Positions 12,075-23,060 are shown, counted from the first letter of the stretch. The stretch: 64,000 nt of DNA from Rhyacophila brunnea (GCA_022495005.1 JAGYXB010000977.1:62001-126000), one strand, 5' to 3'. A program made the numbers and translations. The notes: generated by a model not told the origin, from the sequence alone.

Positions 12075-12296
12075 TTGACGCCCACACTGGCCGAGCAGTA
12101 ATGTGTTGACTTATGATGTTGTGGGTCCCGGGATCGAATCCCGGATGCGACAAAATTCACATGTTGTTTTTCAATGTGTGTTTGGACCTAACAGGTAGCT
12201 AACAACATCCATTTCTCGTAAAAAAAAAATCTTTTAATTCAAACTCCACTCTGTGGAGGCCCATATGATTTTCTTGGGTTCGAACATGGATTGAAA
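12075..12296 (+). mobile_element. tRNA-headed SINE with target duplication
   Basis: The head contains an A-box-like TGGCCGAGCAGT and a B box GGATCGAATCC inside a perfect T-stem (CCGGGATCGAATCCCGG). The body shares CATCCATTTCTCGTAAAAA, CTCTGTGGAGGCCCATATGA and GAACATGG with the copy at 50104-50340. Flanking AATAGTACT at 12066-12074 and 12297-12305 is a perfect 9-base target duplication. It is a retrotransposed, RNA polymerase III-derived element in an intron, antisense to PDE7. Confidence 0.88.
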
Positions 12297-12780
12297 AATA
12301 GTACTAGGAATTATATGAAACCGAAATGGAAAAGAAAATAAAACAATTAAAAAGTTACTCTTGTAAATGTACTGTACATAGCAGTGATGAAGGCTCCATA
12401 CTAGGCAATTTTGAGGTTTACTAATTTGGTTTTCGTCCATTAGGTATGTTTTACTTGTGAGAAATGGTTTAAAGTTGTATTATTTATCCTATTTCATTTA
12501 ATATGAATACATTAAATTTACAGACTGTTTAGAATAGTAACATAAAAATTTAAGTATGAGCCACTGTGAGATATCTAATTACAAAAACTGTCCACAATTC
12601 AATATTTTAGTAAGTATTAAATTATATTTTTGTGCATCAAGAGTACCTGGTTGGTTTTACTGTTAGTTTCTATTTTCTATCATTTTCTTTACAAATTACA
12701 TCAATATGCCGATTTCTATTAGCCGATATATCACTTTTGAAATAAATATAGAAGAAAAATTAATTTGAACCTATCAATAT

Positions 12781-12840
12781 TAAGGGTAGATCACTTCAAA
12801 TAATCAGCTGTTTCAAGATCACTTTAAATAATCAGTTTCT
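12781..12840 (+). repeat. Short imperfect tandem duplication
   Basis: GATCACTTCAAATAATCAG and GATCACTTTAAATAATCAG occur 28-30 bases apart, a two-copy tandem repeat with one substitution in the core. Confidence 0.6.
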
Positions 12841-12890
12841 GTTTTTTCTAATGATTTTGGTGCATTTTAGAAGTTAATAGCGCCTGTACA

Positions 12891-13285
12891 CATGCACGGA
12901 ATTACTGTCGGCAATAGTGCTTATTTTAAACTATCATGACAATAACTTACTGCTTACACGTAAAAGTGCTGACTGTCTCTCCAATCTCATTCTTCACGAG
13001 TAAGCGAGGTGCGATGTTGTCATTTTATAGTACTATCTGACAGGTCGTATTGAAAATCGGTTAAGCTCAAAATGAGTGGGTGGTTTGTTTTTTTACCGGC
13101 ATGTTCGCCACCCCTGTCGCTCTAATGCGCAGGCGCAGATCGAATATAATCTTACTTGCGTGTTGAATTCGGAACCTTCCAAACTTGTTTGATTCATGCA
13201 CGCAATCTTGCCAACTCCAGGCTAATACATATTTCCCCATACATTTTCTTACTGTGCACAGTAAATCTATGCACGTGTAAACGGG
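12891..13285. mobile_element. TIR-type repeat (family also at 60846-61187)
   Basis: The left end reads CGCCTGTACACATGCAC; the right end, reversed, reads CCCGTTTACACGTGCAT. The second copy at 60846-61187 has CGCCTGTACC and CACGTGTAAACGAGG. Shared internal words are TATTTTAAACTA, TTACACGTA and GTCTCTCCAA. A target duplication is not clear. Confidence 0.6.
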
Positions 13286-14423
13286 ATATAAAGATCATTA
13301 CCATTTATGTGTGACTTGTCAGAATTTGTTATTAGATGCCTCATAGACAATAATATAAATAATTATTAAATAAATTTTAATAAAAAAAGTCGTTGTCGCT
13401 GTCGTATCAAAATAATAATTATTAGCGAAGTTAAAGTATGACAGCTCTTTCATTTTGAGGCCCGAGAAAGTTTTAAGCGACGAACCTTGATATTATTTAC
13501 TTGTGTAGCATGTGTCTCCATTAAAACTTTTGCCAATATTGTCGACGTCCTTGTTAGAAACGGATTTCTATGAAATAAATAGTGTTCACAGATTAATAAC
13601 ACTGGCTTTTATACAATATATTGTTTTCAAACAAACAATTGTTTTTCATAAGAATATATGGCAAGAATATAATTCATATGCGTAGTTTTGTTATAATATA
13701 ATTTTTCTTTTCAAAATTCTTTTCTATTTCTTTTAATTATGGTAAACGGAGTGTGATAATTTGTTTGGAATTATTATTCAAATTCAAATTACCCCAAAAA
13801 CAATGAAAAACAGAATATCGATAGCCTTGTTAATTTCGAAAACCACTAAAGAAATGTTTTAAGATAACGGCGTTTTTTTTTATGTAGCCTTTATACAATT
13901 TAACAAAGTTTAATGAAGTTTTACAATATAATAAGGAATCAAACCAGACATTCACATCGAATTACAATAATGATTATGAAAGGTAATATGATTTTATGAC
14001 ACATTCAAAATGTTTTTGACTTGTTACTGAATTATAAAAAAAAAAATATTTCTGAATTCAATGGCATCAACTCTCAAAATCTTACATTTTTTAGTTGTTT
14101 TAGTTTAATTTAAATATTATTTTTGAGAAGAAATTACTGAATCATCCTTATTTTGCCAGGGTTCTGTGTTAGTGGTTTATATACAAATTTTAAGTGGTAA
14201 TATTGGACTAATAATTACATGCTATTTGCAATGTTAGTTTTTTCTGGTTACAATAATTTCAAACGCATGAAAAATGAATTCTTTTGGCACTGTATGTTCA
14301 ACAAATTTTTGTGCACTAAATTATTTTTTTTAAATCACTAAGGTATTCTTTAAATAATCCTTTAGTACTGAGTTTTCATCACTGCTAGATTTTTATCTGT
14401 TATATACTCAAATTATCAATTAC

Positions 14424-14664
14424 CTGTCTGTATCTTCGGGATGGAATTACTATGGCGATCACATAGAGACGTTATCGGGAGGTTGAGCTTCCTCTCAAAA
14501 TCCCCTTGGCGGAAAAACTCCTCACAAACTTTCATGCTCCATTTTCTACTAATATCCCATGGCCTGCATGGGTTTGATATATCGGCGCATTTGAGAGCGA
14601 TCTGCAAGACAAAATGGCGGTCTTCTGCCTTGGTCAGATCTAGGTTTGACTCGTCCATGTATCT
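14424..14664 (-). CDS. Pde7: PDE7 exon: third metal ligand and substrate-binding region
   Basis: A 241-base exon (phase 0 in, phase 1 out) encoding 80 residues that begin [10 protein letters not shown] and end SIPKIQTG. It holds [12 protein letters not shown], whose Asp (about residue 304 of the joined model) is the fourth metal ligand of class I phosphodiesterases. It also holds the invariant Gln (KIQTG, about 355) that clamps the purine ring. The stretch [11 protein letters not shown] keeps the Ser and Val that, from memory, occupy the PDE7 substrate pocket. The acceptor is ttcag at 14665-14669 and the donor is GTAATT below 14424. The alignment to PDE7A/B is nearly gap-free. Confidence 0.95.
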
Positions 14665-15309
14665 CTGAAATCATTAAAAAAAACCATTTTAAAACGATTT
14701 AAACAATTTTTTCAATTCAATCCAAAGATTTGTCACAACATCGTTGCTTTATTTAAATTTTAATTATAGTAGTACAAACAAAATAAATTTGGATTAATAA
14801 AGAGCGAGCTTATCAAACACTATTATTATTACAGTACTTGATAGTGATTCCGGAACATTTTAGTAAGATTAAATTGTTTAATATGGAAATATTAATATTT
14901 TTTGTTTGCAGATGCATAGGTACATGGTTTGCAAATAAAATGCAAATAGTGACCTGACGTTGATGATCTTGCTTCAGTTTCTTACTTAACCATTAAAACT
15001 CGTGTCGTGTGTATCTGGACTAGATATCATATTGATTATGTGTACCCTTTTGTCGAGTTGAATTTGACATAGACATTGACACAGTGTTGAAAATCAATTT
15101 GCAATTATAAAATTTGTTATAAATTAATTGATTAATTAATTGTACAATGCCTTTGCCTATTCAAATAATTAATTAATTAATTACAAATGTTTATTTTTTA
15201 ATTAATGAAAAAGTTGGTAAAATGAAAAAATGCATATTAAATTTAAAGGGTTAATTTCGATGTCACACAATTGTTCATTTATGATGGTTCATTGTACTCC
15301 TAGGAGAAT

Positions 15310-15595
15310 TCCTCAAGTCTGTCTGACCTTCAGTTGGTCCTACGAAATTGAACCACGCATTATACACGTGTAATAGTGTGTTGCAACCTTCAATACACCA
15401 ATATTAAATGAGCGTCATTGCATAAACTGAGAGCAGTTGTCAGTATTCGACGTATGACGTATTCTTGACTAGTGTTTAAGATTATCCTGCATTCTTCCGC
15501 ACTCAAGATCGGTTGTTTGCTTCTCCACACCCATTACCACCGTTATCGCTCCACATCGTATTTCAGTTCCCATTATTTCTGAGTTCCCGTTCTTA
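15310..15595 (-). repeat. Dispersed repeat, partner at 43515-43780
   Basis: The reverse complement shares with 43515-43780, in order, AATGGGAACTGAAATA, GGGTGTGGAG, AACCGATC, GTGTGGAAGAAT-like words, GTCAAGAATAC, ACAACTGCTCTC and TTTCGTAGGAC. Similarity runs about 270 bases with scattered changes. An old transposon-like family; no ends or coding function identified. Confidence 0.75.
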
Positions 15596-17125
15596 ATAAT
15601 TTATCAGTTTTATCACTAGTAGATGTTTACGGGAACACAGATGTGGTACAAATACAGACTAGGTATTGTTTACAGATAAAAGATAATGGGAGTCACTACA
15701 CGCATAAGAATTATTTTATTATGGTCGCCTTAATTACTGCGCGCTCAGACAATACTGTGTTTGTTTAATTTACTATTATTATAGTTTTCTTATTATAGTT
15801 TACATATTGCAATCGGACAAAGCACATTCTGTGCAATACTAATAAGTAATAAATGTTACTCGAAAGGAAAAAAGGCGGTTGATCGTAAATTCATTTTCAA
15901 AGAGTGCTGTAAAATGTTGAGTACAACTCGATAAAGGAGTACACGTAAACAATACGATGTCGAGTCCAGCTCGGACTAGCTAGGACTTATAAAGGTTACC
16001 AAAATGAAATGAAATTGTCGCCTATAATAATCAACCCATTATTAGGTAGGTAGCAATATCATTTCTAGAACCAAAATGAACCGTAGTCATCTAATCATTG
16101 TCATTATAATTATTATGATTTGAGAAATAGGTAGTTACTGGTAGGTATATTCGGTTTAGTATAAACCAAACGTTATTTTGTAGTTCTTTGAATTTAATTA
16201 TCAACAAATAATAATACAAAATATAGAAATATTAATTATGTATAAAAACATATTTCATTATCAATATTTAATTGTTGAATACAGCTACTTTTTAAAATAA
16301 ATAAAGATAATACATAGATTTTGACAAAAACTTTCTGATCTTTAGTAAGACAATATATTTAGTAACTACGTGAGTAGAGAATTTAGAATCGGATGACAAA
16401 ATTTAATATCTTCAGATACTTACACACCACGCCCATTCTCGTTCATATGTCATCATTAAATATATATTTTAAATTATTCAAAATTAAAAAAATATGTAAT
16501 CTGAATGTAGAATCTTGGTGATTCATGTTAAAGCAGTATTTATGTAGTGCTGACAGCCATGCACAATACCAAACTCGAATGTAAACAATATGCTCACACG
16601 ATAATTAAAACATTTGAATCGGATATATTTTTTCAGTTAAAAATCAATGAGTACTTCCTTACAACATAATATTGCTTTTTAAATAACCTAGGAGAATAAT
16701 TTGATTTAGTACATATATAAATAGACTGCCAGAATTCCTACAAAATATTTTATTTGTGATTATGATTCGGTACCTACCTCAATTGTTAATAATTAATCAA
16801 TTATTTATACGCAAGAGAGGGTTTATGGTCGTTTGAAATTATTTAAATAGGATTTAGATTTTCGGCAGAATGGCCTCCGCTGTTCACATCACTAGCCACA
16901 TTCAAGAATTGTACGTACATATTACGTAGCAAGGAAATTACTAGCATATTATAGCATTTTTTTGTCAAATATCCAATTCATACAATTGTAAGTATATAGA
17001 TTGTTTAGTGACTAGTACCTATAGAGAGCATATAGTAAACACTGAACAATGGAATTTGTAACGAAAATATCTAATGTGATGAATAAAAAAATATAAAAGA
17101 TAAAGTAAAATGCATCAGTAGCCTG

Positions 17126-17239
17126 ATGCTGAGTACCTCCGCTATACAGAAATACATTGGAACATGTATATGTCTGAAAGCGATTGAAGACACATATCCA
17201 CATTCCAATGTACTTCCATGTAGCGGAGGTACTCAGCAT
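17126..17239. repeat. 114-bp near-perfect hairpin (MITE- or pre-miRNA-like)
   Basis: Arms 17126-17176 and about 17190-17239 pair over roughly 50 bases with a short loop. ATGCTGAGTACCTCCGCTA opens the left arm and its exact complement TAGCGGAGGTACTCAGCAT closes the right. ACATTGGAA and TTCCAATGT pair further in. The length and loop would suit a microRNA precursor on either strand, but a minimal palindromic transposon is equally likely. No second copy was noticed. Confidence 0.75.
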
Positions 17240-17523
17240 TTATCCACTAACCAAATATTTTTTTCCAAAATTGATTAAACCCTAAATCCAAGTCAATTAA
17301 ATTAGATAACAGTCAAAAAAGTGTGTGCGTTTTTATTTTAAAAAAAATACTACTATATGACAAGACATTTTCATCTACAGCAGTAAACATAATTGTTTAG
17401 TCTAAGCAGGTCTTGATGAATTAAAATACATATTAATAATTAAATACAATTAATATAAATTACTTAATAATTTAAGAAATACTAAAATACTAATAATAAA
17501 ATACAAAAAAGTTGCACGCGGGA

Positions 17524-17570
17524 CGTCTGCGTGGCAGGCGAGCATTCTACCACCGAACCATTTATGGATA
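17524..17570 (-). pseudogene. tRNA-Gly(GCC)-like fragment
   Basis: On the minus strand the stretch reads GGTTCGGTGGTAGAATGCTC then GCCTGCCACGCAGACG, almost the D arm and anticodon arm of eukaryotic tRNA-Gly(GCC). The T arm and acceptor 3' half are missing, with TTTTTT following. It is a truncated tRNA pseudogene or SINE head, not a working tRNA. Confidence 0.65.
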
Positions 17571-17754
17571 TATGTTTGTTATACTTTATAATACAAAGAA
17601 AAGAAAATTGTTCACCAGGGCAACTCGCAATTTTATTTTTCATATTACAATACGTATTCACTTATTAACGTATAATGTAAATTAATAATTTAGGAAATAT
17701 ATATTAATAATAAAATAAAACACATTAATACTAATATAAAATATAAAAATATTT

Positions 17755-17830
17755 GTCTGAAGTGAGATCCGAACCTACACCTTGGCAAAATTATTGTTGT
17801 ACCTATAACCCAACTTGATTTCACAACTAT
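17755..17830 (-). repeat. tRNA-derived SINE head fragment
   Basis: On the minus strand GGTGTAGGTTCGGATCTCAC is a B-box-like sequence. The AT-rich block just upstream (17650-17750) resembles the block before the Gly-like fragment (17420-17515), including TTAATAATTTA and TACTAATA words. This suggests two related tRNA-headed insertions with alike tails. Confidence 0.4.
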
Positions 17831-17867
17831 TCCTAGTTGTGAAATTCCCAGTTATTGTACAGTAAAA

Positions 17868-18125
17868 TCGTCGTTATGGTCGCAAAGGTAACGCGTTCAG
17901 CTGGTAACCGAAAGGTCAGTGGTTCGAATCCACCCGAGTGCGATTTATTTTTTCCTGTGAAAATAAAAACAGTCCCCCATCCGAGTACAATCCGCGCCCG
18001 ATGGTGCTTAACTTGGGTGATCGGAAGAGAGCGTTCAACCACTCGGCTGGTAACATTCTGCGTAACGTTGGATTTTGTGTATACATTTTTAATAGCATGG
18101 CCAGCGGTAAGACATATACATGTTA
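17868..18125 (+). repeat. tRNA-Thr-like SINE
   Basis: At 17898-17935 there is an anticodon-arm-like TTCAGCTGGTAACCGAA (anticodon position GGT), then GGTCAGTGGTTCGAATCCAC with a perfect B box. The 5' acceptor strand does not pair with the 3' CGAGTGCG, so it is not a functional tRNA. A body containing CAATCCGCGCCCGATGGTGC and GATCGGAAGAGAGCGTTCAA follows, typical of a SINE. Confidence 0.65.
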
Positions 18126-18486
18126 AAATGTGATATTAAATAAGGCAATGACGCAATAATCATCGACAATGTTCTTTTCTGCAAGAACATGATTTCTTTG
18201 GCAATATACGGTATTTGGCCACTCCAATCTACGAAGTTTTTGCAGAACAAAGCACTCCACCTTTGAATACAGATTTTCATTGACGTATCGTAGTCTTCAG
18301 AATCGGTACGGAATACTGGTCCTACAATGTTTCATGAGCTCTTGGTTTCCTTTTAATAAATATGCTTATCGTTATTTGGTTGCTAACGTGTAGCATGTGA
18401 TGATCGGGGGACACATTTATCGTTGCAATTATGATTCGTTCAATTGGACAACTTTACTGTAGATTCTTCAAAAAACTATTGATATT

Positions 18487-18627
18487 ATGATGAATGATGA
18501 CTTTTTCAGGAAATCAACTCTCGCTGAACATCTTATGCATCCTGAATATCTCAATGAAATGCGATACAATCGGCTTATGCACTGTGTCAACCACCATCAA
18601 TACGTATTGAGCTTTAAACATAAATAA
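18487..18627 (+). other. Unrecognised 46-codon open frame in intron
   Basis: The reading MMNDDFFRKSTLAEHLMHPE continues for 46 residues with a compositionally protein-like sequence rich in His and Asn, then TAA. It follows an acceptor-like TTTTTCAGG. I do not recognise it; it could be a transposase scrap on the strand opposite PDE7. Confidence 0.25.
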
Positions 18628-18929
18628 TTTAGAATACCATGTAAGAATACATAGTCCAAACTCCAAACTATATAGTGGTGGTTATGACACAAAAATCATG
18701 ATGCACAACCGCGGATCAAAGTTAAGACAAATCTCATGGCTTCTTTATCCATGCTATCTTTTAAGACTTAAACGATGCATCTCTAACTTAAAGTAGGGTG
18801 TTATTTAGGTACTAGTAGTGGTCTACCACACTCTACCATTGTCATTCTTCAACATTAACTGACTAAGGACGTTGAGGCATTACAAATTAAACATTATGCA
18901 ATAACATTACATAACATTATCATTTATCA

Positions 18930-19205
18930 CATTTGCATTTGCATTAGCGTTAGCATAAGTATCGGCATAATCATTTGCAATGTCTTTGGCGTTAGCAATA
19001 TGAGCATCAGCATTGGCAGTGGGTTTTGGCAATAGCATCAGCAGCATTAGCATCAGCATCAGCATTGGCAGTGGGTATTGGCAATAGCATCTGCATCAGC
19101 ATTAGCGTTACCGTTAGTGCTTGCATTTGAATTAGCAATAGCTTAGCATTAGCGTTAGCATTTGCATTTGCATTTGAATTAACATTAGCATCAACATTTA
19201 CGTAA
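18930..19205 (+). repeat. Degenerate hexamer satellite (GCATTA/GCATCA/GCATTT)
   Basis: Roughly 275 bases made mostly of 6-base units GCATTT, GCATTA, GCGTTA, GCATCA and GCAATA. Within it a higher-order unit, CATCAGCATTGGCAGTGGGT followed by TTGGCAATAGCATC, is present twice (about 19007-19040 and 19053-19096). On either strand it can be read as repeated dipeptides, but it lies in an intron and is unlikely to be coding. Confidence 0.85.
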
Positions 19206-20345
19206 CTTGCTATCGGATTCCAGGCCTCGCTGGTATCATATTTGCAGTATTTTTATTAAATTGTGTAGGTAGAGACCAACAAGTTTAACGTGAGGCTCCG
19301 AGGCTGCGCTCGTGTTGTGAGAGTATTGCCAGGATTGGAAGATATTATTTCCCACTTCCTTAAAATTTCGCAACTTTTTAACATATTAAACACTTTCTTC
19401 ACTATTTGCATTGTTGCACGATATAATTAAACTGTCCATATTATCAATGCTAATTTCATTTTCGTAATATTTTTCCTACGTGATCGCAGTCTTTTTTCCA
19501 ATATAGGTATTAATTGGGTATCTACTCAATGTGAAAATTTTTTAAAATTCACATCGTCATGGTTATCTCCTGACTTAATTAACAGACCATTATTAATAAA
19601 AGCTGTTTTCCCTACAAGCATGAATTATTATGAATCGTCCTAAAGAATCATGCATCATGACACCTTACACTTCCTGACAATGCCAGTACTTTTTAGCGAC
19701 ATATTATTATTATAGGTGAATATAAATGTCGTTTATATGAATGACAGGCCTCTTTGCTTTATGTCTATTATCTCGCATAAGTTGTATATATTTATTGCGC
19801 CATAGAACTATATCATATCTTTTCATCAAAAAAAAAACCAGTTGGAAATAGATTTTTTAAATTCAAATTTGAGTTGGTGCAACATTTTCCTCAAATGTTC
19901 TCGCTTCGTTTATTATCAATATCTTCTCTTAATACTCGTATAAGATTATTTTTCATGTAGACATTTCTTTCGTAACAGATATAGTGATACTAAAAATTAA
20001 ATTTTACGAATTCAAAAAACAGATATATCAAATATAATGATATAAATTTTTTCACAATAACCTAGAATATTTTTTTATATGGCAACATTAAAATATCAAG
20101 TTACAGGTCAAAATGACATTTCATTATTCTATATTTGTTTGTTTGTTTTTTATTTACTTCATATTACAAGTTTGAACATATTGTAGTATGCGGTCCAAGA
20201 AATTAAAGTATATTGGAAAAAAAATATAGTACGCATTGTCATAATAATATGTTGAAAATGTATAGGTTTTGCTTCTCACCAAAAAAAAAGTAATGAAGAA
20301 TATGAGAAATTCCGAGACCCCTTTGAATTTCGATATCTTCGATAT

Positions 20346-20452
20346 TAGGTCTATACACAAATTGAAAAACAATGTGTGCTTGCCAGACCCAAGATTCGAA
20401 CCTGGGACCCACGACATTATAGGCCGACGGTTAAGCCGAGCGGCCATCATCA
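20346..20452 (-). mobile_element. SINE head, truncated (family of 50104-50340)
   Basis: On the minus strand GGCCGCTCGGCTTAACCGTC is A-box-like and CCCAGGTTCGAATCTTGGGT holds a perfect B box. Then come AAGCACACATTGTTTTTCAA and AATTTGTGTATAGACCTAAT, as in the 50104-50340 copy. The rest of the body is absent. Confidence 0.75.
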
Positions 20453-20695
20453 GAGTTATATGAATCTCAACTCAGGAAAACTTTGATTACCCATTTAAAA
20501 AAGGGTATACTATTCACGCTTCAGAGCTTAGGCTCTCCGTGGAGTAGAGGATATTTTAAAAGGAATGATTGCTAGTCATTTATTCAACCCAATGGGTTTT
20601 TGCTCTGGATCAAATAGATATTGAAAAAGCAATATCCAAATGATATCGGATTCATTTATCATTAGAAATAATTAATTTCAGTATTCTTCAGTTAC

Positions 20696-20866
20696 CTTCA
20701 AACGCGCCAAGAACTCCTTCTGCCTGGTGATATCGGTAGCAAGAATTAGAGAGCTGATTTGAGTCGCCAGTTGCGGCCAAACACTTTTCACTTGTTCGGC
20801 TACACCACTTTCCACCACACAGCCGATGACTGTCCGCCAATGGTGGTTCTCCAGCACTGATGAGTT
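20696..20866 (-). CDS. Pde7: PDE7 exon: SVLENHHW motif
   Basis: A 171-base, in-phase exon of 57 residues, starting [15 protein letters not shown] and ending EFLARLK. It contains LENHHW and [13 protein letters not shown], both hallmarks of PDE catalytic domains. The acceptor after ctttaag joins Gln of the previous exon to Asn-Ser-Ser, reproducing the LYQ/[10 protein letters not shown] junction of PDE7. The donor is AAG|GTAACT. Neighbouring introns are 6.0 kb (3' side) and 2.1 kb (5' side). Confidence 0.95.
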
Positions 20867-21379
20867 CTTAAAGCAAAACATTCAGAGATATACCAGTTGA
20901 TATGTCCAAAATTAACCATCTTTCACACTACTGCCAGAACATCCCTTAGCATTTTGACCTTATTATTAGCCACAATTCGTAAAGTAACATCGCTACTGGC
21001 AAATATCATTTTTCAAATGATTTGTAAAAATTTCAATCAGGTCAAACACATAGTTAACATTTTGTCAGCCATCTAAATCATATAGATTCGCCGCAGCAAT
21101 GGAAAAAATAGTTTTCTGTTTTGCGACCATCGCAATGATAAAATTGCATAAAAATCTGCCATATTCCCATTTGATCACGAATTTAAAAATTTGGATTGGT
21201 AGGAGAAATTTTCATTGAATCAGGATGTCATCGCCGTGTTTTGCAAATTTGTAAATTGGAAAATGTTGTATGAAAAGTCCTAAAGGACTTAAAGGGGGTT
21301 AAAAAATAAATTGTTTGACTTTTTTACCAAACTTATCTCGTATATAGAATCATTCTTATCTATTGTAATCTATTGTAAG

Positions 21380-21860
21380 CAGAGAGTTGGAGCAGACCCT
21401 TTTTTGAGTTGCTCCGCTCGGGGACCTAATACTTGCTCTGGCTCCGCTCCATGGTCTGCTCCACTCCGGATAAAAAATTTTAATAAATATTATATGTACT
21501 TATATAAGTAAATGTTAAAAAAATAAGTAGTTTGAAATAATCGTCATTTTTATTACCTATTAATTCTATTAAAGTATTAAACAAAATTTCCGACAGGAAA
21601 TCGTCCCTCATTATTTGCCTCTTCTGTTAAAAAAGTGAGGTTATTTATCACTCGGCAGTGTTACCATATCTCAAATAATTCCAGTGCTACAAAGTGTCAA
21701 AGTATACCATTTTCATTGGATTTTAGGACAAAAATTTAATAATAAAAAAAACATCCGGAGCAGTGGAGCACTACAAATTTTCGGTGCTCCGAGTAAAATC
21801 CCCCATTGCTCCAGTGCTCCTGCTCTGTGCTCCTGCTCCGAGCTCCGCTCCAACGCTCTG
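21380..21860. mobile_element. GCTCC-rich hAT-like element
   Basis: Starts CAGAGAGTTGGAGCAGACCC and ends with GAGCTCCGCTCCAACGCTCTG, giving inverted ends of about 17 bases with mismatches. Both ends carry multiple GCTCC/GGAGC words. Possible 8-base flanks (ATTGTAAG, ATATTTAA) match poorly, so the insertion is old or the edges are off by a few bases. Confidence 0.6.
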
Positions 21861-22165
21861 ATATTTAAGTCTATATTTTTGTGTTATATAGAATCTCCTT
21901 GTGCAGTATTCTTAAATCGCTATTAGCGTCAAACTCTTTCACACAAGTACTTCTTAGTCCCACCTGTAACTCTCTATTTTAGTCCCACATCACACTATGT
22001 ATGCTCGGTTATAACAATCTCACGAACGCCTGCTATTCAAACAACTCGGAAAAATATATTTCTTTCTACACCACTTACCCTCAGATGACGTTCCATAATA
22101 GACCTGAAAAATCTAGACTGATTGTCTTTACCTCTTCCATTAAATAAATTTGAAATTAAATTTTA

Positions 22166-22558
22166 TTAAAATTTGGCTGATTCATAGTATGCTATATAAC
22201 ATATCAGGTCATGTGGAGATAATTTAACTAACAGTTTCGTCTCATGAAAGTGTTGCTGCAAATTACATTTATTTTTATAAAAACATTTATAAGCCGATTG
22301 GATATGTTCTCCTAACTGGTCAATCACATAATTATTTTCAGTCATCTTGAAATTGGAGTCATTAAGACTAAAATTATCATCACCATCATCAGCCGCAGTC
22401 GATCCAATGTTAGATGAAGACATCCCCAATCCAGCGGGATTTACGGCGTTCTTGTGGTCGTTTAGTGGTCCTTGGGTGGTTTGGCATTGATTCACTTGAA
22501 TTTTAAAAAGTAACCAACAATTTCTGATATTTGTGTTCATAGTTAAATGAAAACACAA
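22166..22558 (-). other. Unrecognised 130-codon open frame in PDE7 intron
   Basis: The longest open frame in this intron, on the PDE7 strand, with a Ser/Asp/Asn-rich part (SSSNIGSTAADDGDDNFSLN) and a Cys/His-rich end. It has no domain I recognise, and the PDE7 exons on either side join in phase without it. It may be a decayed transposon piece, an alternative exon, or chance. Confidence 0.25.
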
Positions 22559-22599
22559 ACGTATGTCTGAAAAAGTTTAGTGTGAACTATTTATGTTAA

Positions 22600-22680
22600 G
22601 ATCTCTACAGCCTACATCCACCCTTCGCCACTGGTATGACGGTATTTATCCAGCAGTAGTCCACTTGTCGAGCGACAGCT
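22600..22680 (+). repeat. Short dispersed repeat shared with 56830-56880
   Basis: CAGCCTACATCCACCCTTCG followed by CCACTGG matches CAGCCTACCTCCACCCCTCG then CCAGTGAGG at 56850-56875. Both are preceded by AGTTTAGTGTG. The trailing GTCGAGCGACAG resembles the LINE-tail fragment at 57790-58000. Confidence 0.55.
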
Positions 22681-22928
22681 TAATAATAGGAGCTCAATAT
22701 TCAATAGCTAAAATCATCATACATATTATTAACAGTAGGTATTATAATATAAAGTCAGTGATTCACAACTAGGTTTGTAAGAATTTGTAAAAGCTTGTTT
22801 TATATTTGAAACTGTTTTATGGGTCAACATGTCATATGTAATATGTCATCCAGATTCCCTGAAATTTTACAAAATGTTTTAAGAGGTCATCCAACCAAAA
22901 GGTTGGGAATCCATGAAAATATTGTTAC

Positions 22929-23060
22929 CTGATACAGGGCTGCCAAATGATTGGAAGTGGCAATCAGAAATGGCTGGTTCACGCCAGGATGGTCAACATC
23001 ATGAGCTACAGCACCGATCAACGACGCCATTATCTCAACCGGCTCCAAATTTTCGCAAAT
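22929..23060 (-). CDS. Pde7: PDE7 exon: HDVDHPG metal-binding motif
   Basis: A 132-base, in-phase exon of 44 residues running [20 protein letters not shown] through NHLAALYQ. The motif [13 protein letters not shown] supplies two of the four metal ligands (His and Asp, about residues 195-196 of the joined model). The acceptor is tttcag at 23061 and up; the donor is CAG|GTAACA. The match to PDE7A/B is very strong around [11 protein letters not shown]. Confidence 0.96.

Larger units (their letters stand above)
11901..14423 (-). other. PDE7 intron with SINE and transposon fragments
   Basis: Between the last two PDE7 exons. It holds a SINE at 12075-12296 and a TIR-type repeat at 12891-13285. The remaining 13.3-14.4 kb is AT-rich with nothing recognised. 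Confidence 0.8.
14665..20695 (-). other. Largest PDE7 intron
   Basis: A 6.0-kb intron. It contains a dispersed repeat (15310-15595), a hairpin (17126-17239), a cluster of tRNA-derived SINE heads (17520-18125), a small unrecognised open frame (18487-18627), a degenerate hexamer satellite (18930-19205) and a SINE head (20346-20450). The stretches 15.6-17.1 kb and 19.2-20.3 kb are AT-rich with nothing recognised. Confidence 0.8.
20867..22928 (-). other. PDE7 intron with hAT-like element and unknown ORF
   Basis: Holds a GCTCC-rich TIR element at 21380-21860, a 130-codon unrecognised open frame at 22166-22558 and a short repeat at 22560-22680 related to 56830-56880. Nothing else identified. Confidence 0.75.

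Noticed and set aside
14441..14668. Plus-strand open frame over the PDE7 exon
   Set aside because: Antisense shadow of the catalytic exon; the minus strand matches PDE7 closely.
17524..17570. Possible functional tRNA-Gly(GCC)
   Set aside because: The T arm and 3' acceptor strand are absent.
17898..17940. Possible functional tRNA-Thr(GGT)
   Set aside because: The anticodon stem has a mismatch and the acceptor stem does not pair; SINE body sequence follows.
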